In this document: positions 6,701 through 15,731 of the stretch, one piece after another
How the letters are laid out: every line of letters begins with the position of its first letter
How positions within the stretch are numbered: the first letter of the stretch is position 1
Assembly (NCBI GenBank): GCA_002409995.1
Contig: DHOR01000005.1
Span: 1 to 42,444 of the forward strand
Source of the DNA: Hungatella sp. UBA5385
GTDB lineage: Bacteria > Bacillota > Clostridia > Lachnospirales > Lachnospiraceae
Direction: 5' to 3'
Length of the DNA: 42,444 nt
Made by a program: the position numbers and the translations under genes
Notes under the pieces: model-generated
Database searches by the model: none
What the model saw: only the letters and a program-made list of their open reading frames with translations
What the model was told of the DNA's origin: nothing

Positions 6701-8593
6701 TTATCCCTCTTGCTTCTGATGACGCAAATGCTCTAAAAATACCAGCAGCACAGAGATATCAGAAGGTGAAACCCCTGAGATTCTGGACGCTTGTCCAATA
6801 GACATAGGTTTGTAGAGATTTAGTTTCTGAACTGCTTCATTACGCAGGCTCTTTACCTTAGAATAATCAAAATCAGGGTCCAGCTTTTTACTTTCCAGCT
6901 TCTTATATTGATTTACCTGCTGTTGCTGACGGCGTATATATCCATCGTATTTAATATTTATGTCAACCTGCTCTGCCACATCATCCGGTAGTTCTGATCT
7001 CTTAGAATCTAAATTAGTTAACATAACATAGTTTAGTTCAGGTCTTCGAACCAGCTCAGCCAGGGTTGTACCTGTTTTTAAAGGTGTGCTTCCATGTTCC
7101 TCCAGGAATGTCTGAACCTCCTTAGAAGCGCCTATGTTGGTGGATTCCAGTCGTTTTACCTCTTCTTCAATTACCTGTTCCTTCCAGATCAGCCTGTTAT
7201 ACTGTTCCTCACTGATAAGACCAATATCATAACCGATTTTCATCAATCTCAAATCCGCATTATCCTGACGCAGCAAAAGTCTGTATTCAGCTCTGGAAGT
7301 CATCATTCGATAAGGTTCCAAATTCTCCTTTGTCACCAGGTCATCAATTAACACTCCAATATAAGCCTGAGAACGATCCAGTACATATTGTGGACGTCCC
7401 TTCACCTTCATGGCTGCATTAACACCAGCCATAAATCCCTGAACAGCAGCTTCCTCATACCCTGAGCTTCCATTAAACTGTCCGCCGCTGAATAATCCGC
7501 TAATAGACTGGAATTCCAAAGTGGAATGAAGCTGTCTTGGATTGATACAGTCATACTCGATAGCATAGGCATTGCGGACAATATTCACATGCTCCAAACC
7601 AGGAACTGTGCGGTACATAGCAAACTGTACATCTTCAGGCAGGGAACTTGACATTCCGGCAAGATACATTTCATTGGTATTAAGACCTTCCGGCTCTACA
7701 AATACCTGATGTCTGATTTTATCAGGGAATTTTACCACTTTATCTTCAATAGAAGGACAATATCTGGCTCCAGTTCCCTCTATCACTCCTGAATACATAG
7801 GAGATCGGTCAATATTCGCCCTTATAATCTCATGAGTTTCTTCATTAGTATAAGTCAGCCAGCAGGATATCTGATCCTTCTGTACAGATTCAGGGTCTGT
7901 GCTAAAGGAAAATGGAACTACTCTCTCATCTCCAAACTGCTCCTCCATTTTAGAGAAATCAATACTTCTCTTATCAACTCTGGCAGGGGTTCCTGTTTTA
8001 AAACGGAACATCTCAATTCCATTGGCTTTTAGAGAATCAGTCAGAAGATTGGCTGACTGAAGTCCGTTAGGACCTGTATGCATGCTTACCTCACCGTAGA
8101 TACATCTCGCTTGCAGATAGGTTCCTGTGGCAAGTACAGCTGCTTTACAATGATAGATCGCTCCAGATACAGACTTTACTCCTGTGAGAATTCCATCCTC
8201 TACAACAATCTCAGATATCTCCGCCTGACGGATGGTCAGATGGTCTGTATTTTCAAGAGTTTTCCTCATTTCTGAAGAATAATTCTGCTTATCAGCCTGA
8301 GCTCTCAGGGAGTGAACCGCCGGCCCCTTGGACTGATTCAGCATTTTAGACTGAATAAAGGTCTTGTCTATATTCTTCCCCATCTCTCCGCCTAAAGCAT
8401 CCAGCTCTCTTACCAGATGCCCCTTAGAGCTTCCTCCAATATTGGGATTACAGGGCATCAGTGCAATGCTGTCTACACTGACTGTAAATATAATGGTTTC
8501 AAGTCCCAGTCTGGCACAGGCAAGAGCTGCCTCACAGCCTGCATGACCAGCACCTACTATTACTATGTCATAAGTCTCTTCTAAGTTAGACAT
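6701..8593 (-). CDS. mnmG: tRNA uridine-5-carboxymethylaminomethyl modification enzyme MnmG (GidA)
   Basis: FAD-dependent partner of MnmE; the complex modifies the wobble uridine (U34) of certain tRNAs. 630 residues, full length. The N-terminal Rossmann motif IVGAGHAGCEAALACARLG (about 13-31) binds FAD; the family segments PCNPNIGGSSKGHLVRELDALGG and YCPSIEDKVVKFPDK are intact, and the C-terminal helical domain that contacts MnmE and tRNA ends at LLVFLEHLRHQ. It lies 12 bases downstream of mnmE and 24 bases upstream of rsmG in one operon. Confidence 0.97.
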   Translation of the reverse strand: MSNLEETYDIVIVGAGHAGCEAALACARLGLETIIFTVSVDSIALMPCNPNIGGSSKGHLVRELDALGGEMGKNIDKTFIQSKMLNQSKGPAVHSLRAQADKQNYSSEMRKTLENTDHLTIRQAEISEIVVEDGILTGVKSVSGAIYHCKAAVLATGTYLQARCIYGEVSMHTGPNGLQSANLLTDSLKANGIEMFRFKTGTPARVDKRSIDFSKMEEQFGDERVVPFSFSTDPESVQKDQISCWLTYTNEETHEIIRANIDRSPMYSGVIEGTGARYCPSIEDKVVKFPDKIRHQVFVEPEGLNTNEMYLAGMSSSLPEDVQFAMYRTVPGLEHVNIVRNAYAIEYDCINPRQLHSTLEFQSISGLFSGGQFNGSSGYEEAAVQGFMAGVNAAMKVKGRPQYVLDRSQAYIGVLIDDLVTKENLEPYRMMTSRAEYRLLLRQDNADLRLMKIGYDIGLISEEQYNRLIWKEQVIEEEVKRLESTNIGASKEVQTFLEEHGSTPLKTGTTLAELVRRPELNYVMLTNLDSKRSELPDDVAEQVDINIKYDGYIRRQQQQVNQYKKLESKKLDPDFDYSKVKSLRNEAVQKLNLYKPMSIGQASRISGVSPSDISVLLVFLEHLRHQKQEG

Positions 8594-8605
8594 GTTTTTC
8601 TCCTT

Positions 8606-9973
8606 CTATTTTCCCATACAGAACTTACTGAAGATTTCATTGACCAGATCATCCTCAACAGCTTCTCCAATAATACTGCCAAGCTGCTCATAAGCATCCA
8701 TTAAATCAATGGAGTAAAAATCTTCAGGCATACTGTTTTCAATACTTTGCTCTACCATCTGAAGGCTTTTCAAGGCTCCCTCAAGGGCATTTTTATGTCT
8801 TACATTGGTAATGTATATTTCATCATTAAAATCAATCTCACCCTGGTAAAACATATTCTTAATCTCTTCCTCTAGACTTTCAATTCCCAATCGTTCCTTA
8901 GCTGAAACAGGAATAATCTGATGGCTTGTTCGTTCCTTTAGCTGATCAACAGTTAATACCATGGTAATATCTGTTTTATTCAGAAGGACTACCGCTTTTC
9001 TTCCTTCTATAAAAGAAAGGATTTCCTCATCATTTTCATCAAGAGGACAGGAGCCATCGGCTACATAGATGATTAAATCGGCTTCTTCTGCAGCATTTCT
9101 TGCCTTTTCCACTCCAATCTTCTCTACAATATCCTCTGTTTCCCTAATTCCCGCAGTATCTATAATATTAAGGCTGATATCCTCCAAACGGATATTTTCT
9201 TCCAAAGTATCTCTGGTTGTTCCTGCTACATCAGTTACAATTGCCCGCTCTTCCCCAACAAGCACATTCATTAAGGAAGATTTGCCTGCATTGGGTTTGC
9301 CCATAATAACAGTTCTAATACCTTCAGCCATAACTCTTCCTTTATCAGCTGACTTTAATAGCCTGCTGATCTCTGTCTTTAACGGAGCTATAGCAGCAGA
9401 CAATTCATCACTATAACCATCCAGAGAGATATGTTCCGGATCATCAAGAGCTGACTCAATATATGCAATATGATAGATAATACTCTCTCTGATATCCCTT
9501 ATTTTCCCGGAAATAGATCCCTCTAACTGCTTCACTGAGGATTTTAACGCATAGTCATTCTTAGCATTGATCACATCAATAACAGCTTCTGCCTGTGATA
9601 AATCAATTCTACCATTTAAAAATGCACGCTTTGTAAATTCTCCCGGCTCCGCAGGTCTTGCTCCATATTTTAACACTGTTTCCAGCACTTTTTTCGTAAT
9701 TAATACACCGCCATGGCAATCAATCTCTATCGTATCCTCAGCAGTATAGCTTCTGGGTCCTTTCATAATCATCACAAGAACCTCGTCAATTACCTGATCT
9801 CCATCACAGATATGACCATAATGGATGGTATGGGATGGAGCTTTGGATAACCGCTCTTTCCCTTTATATATCTTATCTATAATCTCAAATGCCTCTTCAC
9901 CGCTGATTCTGACAATTCCAATTCCGGAACTGCTCATTGCAGTGGCTATGGCTGCGATTGTATTCGTTTTCAT
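8606..9973 (-). CDS. mnmE: tRNA modification GTPase MnmE (TrmE)
   Basis: Works with MnmG on tRNA U34. About 455 residues: an N-terminal tetrahydrofolate-binding domain starting MKTNTIAAIATAMSSSGIGI, a helical domain, and an inserted G domain with GKPNAGKSS (G1), DTAGI (G3) and NKTD (G4). The C-terminal FCMGK carries the conserved C-x-G-K cysteine. I place the start at 9973 rather than 9985: AGGTG lies 9 bases before the 9973 ATG but directly abuts the upstream ATG, and the family begins here. The 86-base gap to jag has a weak inverted repeat without a T tract, so read-through from jag is expected. Confidence 0.96.
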   Translation of the reverse strand: MKTNTIAAIATAMSSSGIGIVRISGEEAFEIIDKIYKGKERLSKAPSHTIHYGHICDGDQVIDEVLVMIMKGPRSYTAEDTIEIDCHGGVLITKKVLETVLKYGARPAEPGEFTKRAFLNGRIDLSQAEAVIDVINAKNDYALKSSVKQLEGSISGKIRDIRESIIYHIAYIESALDDPEHISLDGYSDELSAAIAPLKTEISRLLKSADKGRVMAEGIRTVIMGKPNAGKSSLMNVLVGEERAIVTDVAGTTRDTLEENIRLEDISLNIIDTAGIRETEDIVEKIGVEKARNAAEEADLIIYVADGSCPLDENDEEILSFIEGRKAVVLLNKTDITMVLTVDQLKERTSHQIIPVSAKERLGIESLEEEIKNMFYQGEIDFNDEIYITNVRHKNALEGALKSLQMVEQSIENSMPEDFYSIDLMDAYEQLGSIIGEAVEDDLVNEIFSKFCMGK

Positions 9974-10059
9974 ATTAATCATCACCTTACTTTTTTGATG
10001 AAAGAAAGGAGCTGAGGGTGCCTTCCGACAGCCTCAACCCCTCTTACCATTTTGGTTAA

Positions 10060-10722
10060 TTATCTATCCCGGTCCTGATACCGGTCTCTCCTGCCTTCTT
10101 TTTTCAAAGAAATAACAATATGTCTGAATGGATCTTCTCCTTCACTTCTGGTAACAACGAATTTGTCATTCTGAAGGGAAGAATGGATAATCCGCCTCTC
10201 ATATGGATTCATAGGTTCCAGAGATACGGAACGTTTTGTTCTTTTTACTTTATAGGCAATATTCTTAGCCAGTGTTTCCAATGTTTCTTTTCTTCTTTCA
10301 CGGTAATTTTCCGTATCCAGCTTCACACGAATGTAGTCTTCACTTTCCTTATTGATTACAAGACTTACCAGATACTGAAGGGAATCAAGAGTTTGTCCTC
10401 TCTTACCAATAAGAATTCCCATGTCATTGCCTGACATATCAATAGAAATTTCTTTGTCCACATCATTATAGTCTGCTTCCAATTTAACTTCCATTTCCAT
10501 TGCTCCAAATACATCCTTCAAAAAGTCCATGGCTGTATCTTCAATAGTAACTTTCTTCTTTGCACGGATTATTGCAGGTTTGGAGCCAATGAAACCAAGA
10601 ATACCATTACTGCCTTTTTCAACAATCTCATACTCCAGCCGGTCGCTGGTGGTTTCTAATTGTATTAACGCTTTTGTGATTGCTTCATCAACTGTTTTTG
10701 CTGAAACTGTAATCATATCCAT
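10060..10722 (-). CDS. jag: RNA-binding protein Jag (KhpB/EloR)
   Basis: A 220-residue cytoplasmic RNA-binding protein associated with SpoIIIJ/YidC and, in streptococci, with cell elongation (family knowledge). Domains in order: Jag-N (about 1-52, ITVSAKTVDEAITKALIQL with GILGFIGSKPA), KH (about 75-150, with GILIGKRGQTLDSLQYLVSL) and R3H (about 150-210, NPYERRIIHSSLQN). The ATG at 10722 is preceded by AGGAGGG at good spacing. It follows yidC by 11 bases, the usual order near bacterial origins. Confidence 0.95.
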   Translation of the reverse strand: MDMITVSAKTVDEAITKALIQLETTSDRLEYEIVEKGSNGILGFIGSKPAIIRAKKKVTIEDTAMDFLKDVFGAMEMEVKLEADYNDVDKEISIDMSGNDMGILIGKRGQTLDSLQYLVSLVINKESEDYIRVKLDTENYRERRKETLETLAKNIAYKVKRTKRSVSLEPMNPYERRIIHSSLQNDKFVVTRSEGEDPFRHIVISLKKEGRRDRYQDRDR

Positions 10723-10733
10723 AGCTCACCCTC

Positions 10734-12017
10734 CTATTTATTGTGCTTTTCATTATATTTCTGAACCATACGTGCTTTTGATGAAATGCTGTTAGGATTA
10801 GACAGATTACTATTATAGTAATCACTGGATGCCTTTACCTGCTCCTTAGTCTGCTCAACTTTTGCTTCTCTCTCAGCCTCTGCCTTCTCTGTAGCTGCCT
10901 GAATGCTCTTTAAATTAGCAGTAGCATTCTGAGTTACCTTCTGAGGAGGAAGACCCTTTTTCGCACGTTTCTTGTTAGCCTTTTCAACATTCTTCTTAAT
11001 CATCTCATCAATATCAATCTTATTCATATAGCGATTAACAGCTAACTGCTGAATAATCTGGAATACACTGGATGAAATCCAGTAAATACCGATACCGGAA
11101 GCAAATGAAAAACAGAAGAATACAGACATTAAAGGCATAAATGTATTCATCATCTTCATGGACTGTGCCATGGTATTTCCTTCTTCATTACCATTGTTAC
11201 TCTGAGGCTGATTAACAGTCATCAGCTTAGCACTGAGCCACTGGCTTAAACCTGCCAGTATTGGAATCAGAATTGCAATGCTTAAATGAAAACTACCGCC
11301 GCTGAAAATAACACTGCTTGGAGTTGAAGCTAAGTTAATTCCAAGGAAAGAGTTCATATGCTCAATCTGTGCCGCATTGGTAGAAATGACATTCTGAATT
11401 GATGGATATAAAGCTTCCAAAGATTTCCACTGGCTTGGATTTAACAGATATAAGAAATCTACCAAACCATTGGTGGTGGCCATATCACCAATTCTATTCA
11501 TGACAATCTTATTATCAGTTGCAAACTGAGTTAACTGTGCCACATGATCCACACCAAGTGAACTAATTGCAGTAACAACATTTTCAAATACTGCTCTAAC
11601 ACTCTGTACATAAGCAGGTATATGATAAATTACCTGATACAGAGCAAACAGAATAGGCATTTGAATAATCAGCTGTACACATCCACCGGTCATGGATGTA
11701 CCATACTTCTCGTAAACAGCCTGTATCTCCACATTCTGCTTCATCATGGAATCCTGATCTGATTTTCCTTTGTACTTTGCCTGAATAGCATTGATCTCCG
11801 GCTGCATAACGCTCATCAGCTTAGAAGATCTCTGTTGTTTTAAGGTCAAAGGAAACATAAGAAGCTTTGTTACCAGTGTAAATAAAATAATACATAAACC
11901 AATATTCTCGATCCCAAATGTGCTGGTCAGCTTAAACAGCCAATCCATAATGATACCCAAAACCGTAGCAAATGGACCAAGAATACCTCCTACCTTAGTG
12001 AGTAATAAGAATTCCAA
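10734..12017 (-). CDS. yidC: Membrane protein insertase YidC/Oxa1
   Basis: Inserts and folds membrane proteins, alone or with SecYEG. 427 residues with five core hydrophobic segments; the Oxa1 core is recognisable from NIGLCIILFTLVTKLLMFPLTLKQQRSSKLM through GGCVQLIIQMPILFALYQVIY to MSVFFCFSFASGIGIYWISSS. No lipobox and no large periplasmic domain, as in Gram-positive homologues. The loop between the third and fourth segments is long (about 145-250), and the C-terminal tail (about 340-427) is lysine- and alanine-rich, suited to ribosome contact. The 87-base spacer to yidD carries two small GC-rich hairpins (12071-12083 and 12089-12101). Confidence 0.95.
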   Translation of the reverse strand: MEFLLLTKVGGILGPFATVLGIIMDWLFKLTSTFGIENIGLCIILFTLVTKLLMFPLTLKQQRSSKLMSVMQPEINAIQAKYKGKSDQDSMMKQNVEIQAVYEKYGTSMTGGCVQLIIQMPILFALYQVIYHIPAYVQSVRAVFENVVTAISSLGVDHVAQLTQFATDNKIVMNRIGDMATTNGLVDFLYLLNPSQWKSLEALYPSIQNVISTNAAQIEHMNSFLGINLASTPSSVIFSGGSFHLSIAILIPILAGLSQWLSAKLMTVNQPQSNNGNEEGNTMAQSMKMMNTFMPLMSVFFCFSFASGIGIYWISSSVFQIIQQLAVNRYMNKIDIDEMIKKNVEKANKKRAKKGLPPQKVTQNATANLKSIQAATEKAEAEREAKVEQTKEQVKASSDYYNSNLSNPNSISSKARMVQKYNEKHNK

Positions 12018-12104
12018 TGAACTACCTCCTCAATTTCCCCAATTCTAATATGAGGGAACTTTCTTTTCTTTCCGCCTGGCGGATGTAAGGGGTCTATCCC
12101 CCAA

Positions 12105-12320
12105 TTACGGAACCGGATCATAACCGCCTTTTGCAAAAGGATTACACCGTATGATCCTTTTACAAGCCAAAAATGTACCTTTTAACACACCATACTTTTG
12201 AAGTGCCTCAATGGCGTATTGAGAACACGTAGGTGTATAAATGCAGTGAGTTCTTACTTTAAGAGGAGATAAAAACTTCTGATATCCCCGAATCAATATT
12301 ATTAAAATTTTCTTTATCAT
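12105..12320 (-). CDS. yidD: Membrane protein insertion efficiency factor YidD
   Basis: A 71-residue protein of the YidD family, thought to help YidC-dependent insertion. The signature is clear: IRGYQKFLSPLKVRTHCIYTPTCSQYAIEAL with three conserved cysteines, then LACKRIIRCNPFAKGGYDPVP at the C-terminus. The N-terminal MIKKILIILIRGYQ is amphipathic and membrane-binding. It lies 4 bases after rnpA and upstream of yidC, the standard order. Confidence 0.95.
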   Translation of the reverse strand: MIKKILIILIRGYQKFLSPLKVRTHCIYTPTCSQYAIEALQKYGVLKGTFLACKRIIRCNPFAKGGYDPVP

Positions 12321-12324
12321 AAGA

Positions 12325-12708
12325 TCACTTCGATTCTTTTTTTAAAATGTTATGAAGTCCGCACAAGTGCAGGTATGCACTTTCAATTGATTTGTAATCT
12401 TGTTCTTTTGCTGCCGCTCTGGCAACAACTACGATGTCTAAATCTGTCTCTATCATGTCTTCATGAAGCCTGAAGCTTTCTCTGATTAATCTGGTAATGT
12501 GATGCCTTACTACACTGTTTCCTACTTTTTTACTGACAGAAATACCGATTCTGGTTTTATGCCTGTCCTGTTTTTTCCCGTCATCTTCCGTGTTAAGGTC
12601 CTGTTTTCTCATCACATACATTACAAGCAGTCTATTGGCATAGGATTTGCCCTGCTGATATACTGTTTGAAAATCCTTGTTCTTTTTAATGGAATTAAAG
12701 TTTTTCAT
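12325..12708 (-). CDS. rnpA: Ribonuclease P protein component
   Basis: The protein subunit of RNase P, which matures the 5' end of tRNAs together with the RNA subunit (not in this window). 127 residues from the chosen start MKNFNSIKKNKDFQTVYQQGKSYANR; the conserved RIGISVSKKVGNSVVRHHITRLIRESFR segment (the RNR-type motif) is intact. The open frame extends 14 codons further upstream, but AAGGAAAGAAG just before the ATG at 12708 and the family length support the shorter form. It sits between rpmH and yidD. Confidence 0.95.
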   Translation of the reverse strand: MKNFNSIKKNKDFQTVYQQGKSYANRLLVMYVMRKQDLNTEDDGKKQDRHKTRIGISVSKKVGNSVVRHHITRLIRESFRLHEDMIETDLDIVVVARAAAKEQDYKSIESAYLHLCGLHNILKKESK

Positions 12709-12816
12709 AAATCTTCTTTCCTTGCTATTTAAGAAAAGAAAAGACCACAATTATTTGCGGCCTGGACTTTTCTCTTCCCCTGAACGCAGTTATGGGGACT
12801 TGCTTATATTTTTCAA

Positions 12817-12951
12817 TTAAGCTGATAATTTAGCTCTTCCTTTTGCTCTTCTGGCTGCTAAAACTCTTCTTCCGCCTGGAGTACTCATTCTAGCTCTGAA
12901 ACCATGAACTCTGGATCTCTGTCTCTTTTTTGGCTGAAACGTCATCTTCAT
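12817..12951 (-). CDS. rpmH: 50S ribosomal protein L34
   Basis: A 44-residue, very basic protein, too short for many ORF filters. The translation begins MKMTFQPKKRQRSRVHGFRA and ends RRAKGRAKLSA, a textbook L34. GGAGGTG lies upstream of the ATG at 12951. It is the first gene of the rpmH-rnpA-yidD-yidC-jag-mnmE-mnmG-rsmG run and is served by the promoter at 13036-13064. Confidence 0.98.
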   Translation of the reverse strand: MKMTFQPKKRQRSRVHGFRARMSTPGGRRVLAARRAKGRAKLSA

Positions 12952-13035
12952 GTCTACGGACACCTCCTCTAACAATAGCTTATCATAGCAATATGAATAA
13001 ACATATTGAGACTATTTTAGTTAAACATCGTTTCA

Positions 13036-13064
13036 ATTATATAGAAGAAAGTCTGGTTCGTCAA
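13036..13064 (-). promoter_or_regulatory. Promoter of rpmH operon
   Basis: On the minus strand TTGACG (13064-13059) and TATAAT (13041-13036) are separated by exactly 17 bases. Predicted start near 13029 gives a 5' leader of about 78 bases before rpmH. The remainder of 12952-13157 shows no convincing gene. Confidence 0.9.
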
Positions 13065-13157
13065 GCTAAATATGCTGTTTTTTCATATAGAATCAGGGAT
13101 ATACCACAAAATGTACATGGGATATTTTGGATTACCACATTTAGTATTTTCTATTAT

Positions 13158-13216
13158 AAATTTACATGAGGGGTTCGACCCTTTGTATCAAAGGGTCGAA
13201 CCCCTCATGTAAATTT
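13158..13216. terminator. Perfect 27-bp hairpin, bidirectional terminator
   Basis: The arms 13158-13184 and 13190-13216 are perfectly complementary over 27 bases with a 5-base loop GTATC. The core (ATGAGGGGTTCGACCCTTT) is GC-rich and the ends are AAATTT, so either strand gives a stem closing in U-rich sequence. It starts at the stop codon of the ECF S-component gene and separates it from the rpmH promoter. Confidence 0.8.
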
Positions 13217-13857
13217 TATGATTTCATAACCTTAAATATCGCCTGAGTTACTGCCATAGTTAAAATTCCGGCTATAATTGCCTCTGGAATTCCATTGATA
13301 CAGATCATTCCAATAATAATTCCATATACTCCCTCTGTCAGGCCTTTCGCTGCCTGTGCATACTCTTTGCCAAAACAAAAGTAAATCAGATTCATTACCA
13401 ACAACGTATTGGTTAATGATCCGGCGATTCCTGCAGCCATAAGTGCACGGCCTCTCTTTTTATTACCCGAATCTGCCTTTCTTTTGATTGTCTTTAATAC
13501 CCCTCTGTACACATAATAGGAAACAACTCCAATAAGTATTCTGGGTACAAAGCAGATCACCAGACTCCAGAAATTACCTCCGAACTCTCCTATCTTTATA
13601 AAAGGGGAGAATACAAAAGATGTAATGTTTGGCATGTAGGTGTTTTTCCACAAGCTTGTTAAGCCAAACACCAATCCAAGAAATGCGCCATATTTTGGTC
13701 CAAGCAGTATGGCTCCAATTATGACAGGAACGTGGATAATTGTGGCATTCATAAATCCCAGGGGGATAAAACCTAAGGGCGTAAATGCCAGAATGACGAT
13801 GATGGTCATAAAAACCGATGCCAACACCATGTTTCGGGTTCTGTTTTCGATATTCAT
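13216..13857 (-). CDS. ECF transporter S component
   Basis: A 213-residue integral membrane protein, substrate-binding subunit of an energy-coupling factor vitamin transporter. It has about six hydrophobic segments; the family style is seen in LGFMNATIIHVPVIIGAILLGPKYGAFLGLVFGLTSL (about 35-70), where the loop after helix 1 and the G-P-x-x-G-A-x-x-G motif are typical. Substrate cannot be fixed from sequence: pantothenate- or folate-type S components are the closest in style, and a pantothenate kinase gene occurs 12 kb away. The open frame extends 14 codons upstream, but AGGAGG 8 bases before the 13857 ATG decides the start. It has its own promoter and ends in a perfect hairpin. The shared EcfA/A'/T module is not in the window. 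Confidence 0.8.
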   Translation of the reverse strand: MNIENRTRNMVLASVFMTIIVILAFTPLGFIPLGFMNATIIHVPVIIGAILLGPKYGAFLGLVFGLTSLWKNTYMPNITSFVFSPFIKIGEFGGNFWSLVICFVPRILIGVVSYYVYRGVLKTIKRKADSGNKKRGRALMAAGIAGSLTNTLLVMNLIYFCFGKEYAQAAKGLTEGVYGIIIGMICINGIPEAIIAGILTMAVTQAIFKVMKS

Positions 13858-13917
13858 TTTTTTTCCTCCTGTGCTACTGTTCTTTTTAATAAGATACAAT
13901 GCAACTGTTACAATCGC

Positions 13918-13946
13918 ATTATACCTACCAGAAGCACCTGCGTCAA
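13918..13946 (-). promoter_or_regulatory. Promoter of ECF S-component gene
   Basis: On the minus strand TTGACG (13946-13941) and TATAAT (13923-13918) with a 17-base spacer. The leader to the ATG at 13857 is about 55 bases; I see no riboswitch in it. Confidence 0.85.
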
Positions 13947-14004
13947 TGTTTCAGCATTTTCTTTTTGGGTACAATTTTTATTCATATTGTTAATTTACAT
14001 AAAG

Positions 14005-14229
14005 TTATCCACGTTTTGGGGATAACTTGTGGATAAGTCTATGGATAAGGTCTTGATAACTACTATCTTGTTCACATCCCCATAAAAAGACTCCACAATT
14101 TATCAAGTTTTCCGTATGTGAATAACCTAAGTTAACTTCATCCCCTTTTTTGTGGACAACTTGTTCCAAAAATCTTTATCAACATATTATTAACAACAAA
14201 TCCACTTGCATTACACATACTTATCCACA
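14005..14229. other. oriC: oriC, upstream DnaA-box cluster
   Basis: The 476-base stretch between the ECF S-component gene and dnaA has no gene. It holds seven DnaA boxes (consensus TTATNCACA): 14005-14013 plus (8/9), 14028-14036 minus (9/9), 14040-14048 minus (8/9), 14117-14125 minus (9/9), 14151-14159 minus (8/9), 14176-14184 plus (8/9) and 14221-14229 plus (9/9). The last box lies 18 bases upstream of the dnaA -35, suggesting autoregulation by DnaA. With the second cluster after dnaA this matches the bipartite origin of Bacillus. Confidence 0.92.
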
Positions 14230-14246
14230 ATTATTTATGATTGGCA

Positions 14247-14275
14247 TTGAAAATTGTAACGAAATAGTATAGAAT
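14247..14275 (+). promoter_or_regulatory. dnaA promoter
   Basis: TTGAAA (14247-14252), 17-base spacer, TAGAAT (14270-14275). Predicted start near 14282 gives a 52-base leader with AGGAGA before the ATG at 14334. Confidence 0.8.
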
Positions 14276-14333
14276 GAGATGTAGATTGGGTTATTGCGCA
14301 TATTTGCATTTTGATAGATGTAGGAGACAGGAA

Positions 14334-15707
14334 ATGTTAAAAAAGTTACAGGAAAAATGGGACGAAATCTTATTAAATCTAAAAGAAGAACATGAAATCA
14401 CTGATGTTTCATTTAAAACGTGGCTTCTTCCACTGAAGGTTCATTCAGTTGATAATGATACAGTCATTGTCACTGTGCCTGATGTGGAGTTTTTAGGATA
14501 CATAAGAAAAAAATACGGTTTTCTACTAAAAATAACCATAGAAGAAGTAACCGGATTTGAATGCGAAGTTAATTTTGAGGTAGAAAACCAGACGCCTCCC
14601 GAAAAACAAAAGTCTGGGTCAGGCAACTCTATGATTTCAAACGGATTTTCAGTCAGCCAGTCAGCTATATCCACTGCCAACTTAAATCCAAAATATACCT
14701 TTGATACCTTTGTAGTGGGAGCAAACAATAATCTGGCACATGCTGCCTCCCTGGCGGTTGCAGAATCTCCAGGCGAGATATACAATCCTCTCTTTATCTA
14801 TGGAGGGGTTGGTCTTGGAAAAACTCACCTGATGCATTCCATCGGTCATTTTATACTGAAAAACAATCCCAATGCAAAGGTACTCTACGTTACCAGTGAA
14901 AAGTTTACCAATGAGCTGATTGATGCCATACGTAATAAGAACAACTTCTCTCCTACTGAATTTCGTGAAAAGTACCGTAATAACGATGTTTTGCTCATTG
15001 ATGATATTCAGTTTATAATAGGTAAGGAAAGTACACAGGAAGAATTCTTCCACACATTTAATGCATTGTATGAATTAAAAAAACAGATTATAATCTCCTC
15101 TGATAAACCGCCAAAGGAAATTGAGACACTGGAAGAACGTCTCCGCTCTCGCTTCGAATGGGGCTTAACCGTTGATATCCAGTCTCCTGATTATGAAACC
15201 CGAATGGCCATCCTTCGTAAAAAAGAGGATATGGAGGGTTATAACATTGACAATGAAGTGGTCAAGTACATTGCTACCAATATTAAGTCCAATATCCGGG
15301 AGCTGGAAGGTGCACTTACGAAAATAGTGGCTCTTTCAAGACTTGATAATAAGGAAATTACAGTGGAGCTGGCTGAAGAAGCACTGAAGGACATTATCTC
15401 TCCTAATGATAAGAGAGAAGTTACTCCTGAGCTGGTAATTCAGGTGGTTGCAGACCATTTTGGTATTACACCCCTTGATATCTGTTCTCAGAAACGTAAT
15501 AAAGAAATCGTATTTCCACGTCAGATTGTTATGTATCTCTGCCGTGATATGGTAGGAACTCCCCTTCAGGTCATCGGTAAATTCCTGGGCGGACGTGATC
15601 ATACCACCATTATTCATGGTATAGATAAGATTACAGGTGAGCTTAAGAAAAACGAATCTCTGGGCAATACCATAGAGATTCTGATGAAGAAAATTAATCC
15701 ACAATAA
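14334..15707 (+). CDS. dnaA: Chromosomal replication initiator DnaA
   Basis: The AAA+ initiator that binds DnaA boxes and opens oriC. 457 residues. Domain I (1-80) interacts with helicase loader and regulators; domain II (about 81-118) is a short serine/asparagine-rich linker; domain III has Walker A GGVGLGKTH (157-165) and Walker B VLLIDDIQF, with the arginine finger region in LEERLRSRFEWGL; domain IV ends with the DnaA signature GGRDHTTIIHGIDKI that reads the box. The open frame extends upstream to 14274, but AGGAGA and the family N-terminus MLKKLQEKWDEIL place the start at 14334. DnaA boxes flank the gene on both sides. Confidence 0.98.
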   Translation: MLKKLQEKWDEILLNLKEEHEITDVSFKTWLLPLKVHSVDNDTVIVTVPDVEFLGYIRKKYGFLLKITIEEVTGFECEVNFEVENQTPPEKQKSGSGNSMISNGFSVSQSAISTANLNPKYTFDTFVVGANNNLAHAASLAVAESPGEIYNPLFIYGGVGLGKTHLMHSIGHFILKNNPNAKVLYVTSEKFTNELIDAIRNKNNFSPTEFREKYRNNDVLLIDDIQFIIGKESTQEEFFHTFNALYELKKQIIISSDKPPKEIETLEERLRSRFEWGLTVDIQSPDYETRMAILRKKEDMEGYNIDNEVVKYIATNIKSNIRELEGALTKIVALSRLDNKEITVELAEEALKDIISPNDKREVTPELVIQVVADHFGITPLDICSQKRNKEIVFPRQIVMYLCRDMVGTPLQVIGKFLGGRDHTTIIHGIDKITGELKKNESLGNTIEILMKKINPQ

Positions 15708-15731
15708 TCTGTGAATTAGATGTTGATTTTC

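Noticed and set aside
9998..10045. Inverted repeat TGAGG...CCTCA between mnmE and jag as a possible terminator.
   Set aside because: The stem is short with mismatches and no T tract follows, and the operon is expected to read through.
12071..12101. Two small GC-rich hairpins between yidD and yidC.
   Set aside because: No T tract and no match to a known RNA; probably minor mRNA structure, so mentioned only under yidC.
12930..13169. A 79-codon plus-strand frame between rpmH and the ECF gene.
   Set aside because: It overlaps rpmH in antisense at its start, has no ribosome binding site, and lies across the rpmH promoter; the composition looks non-coding.
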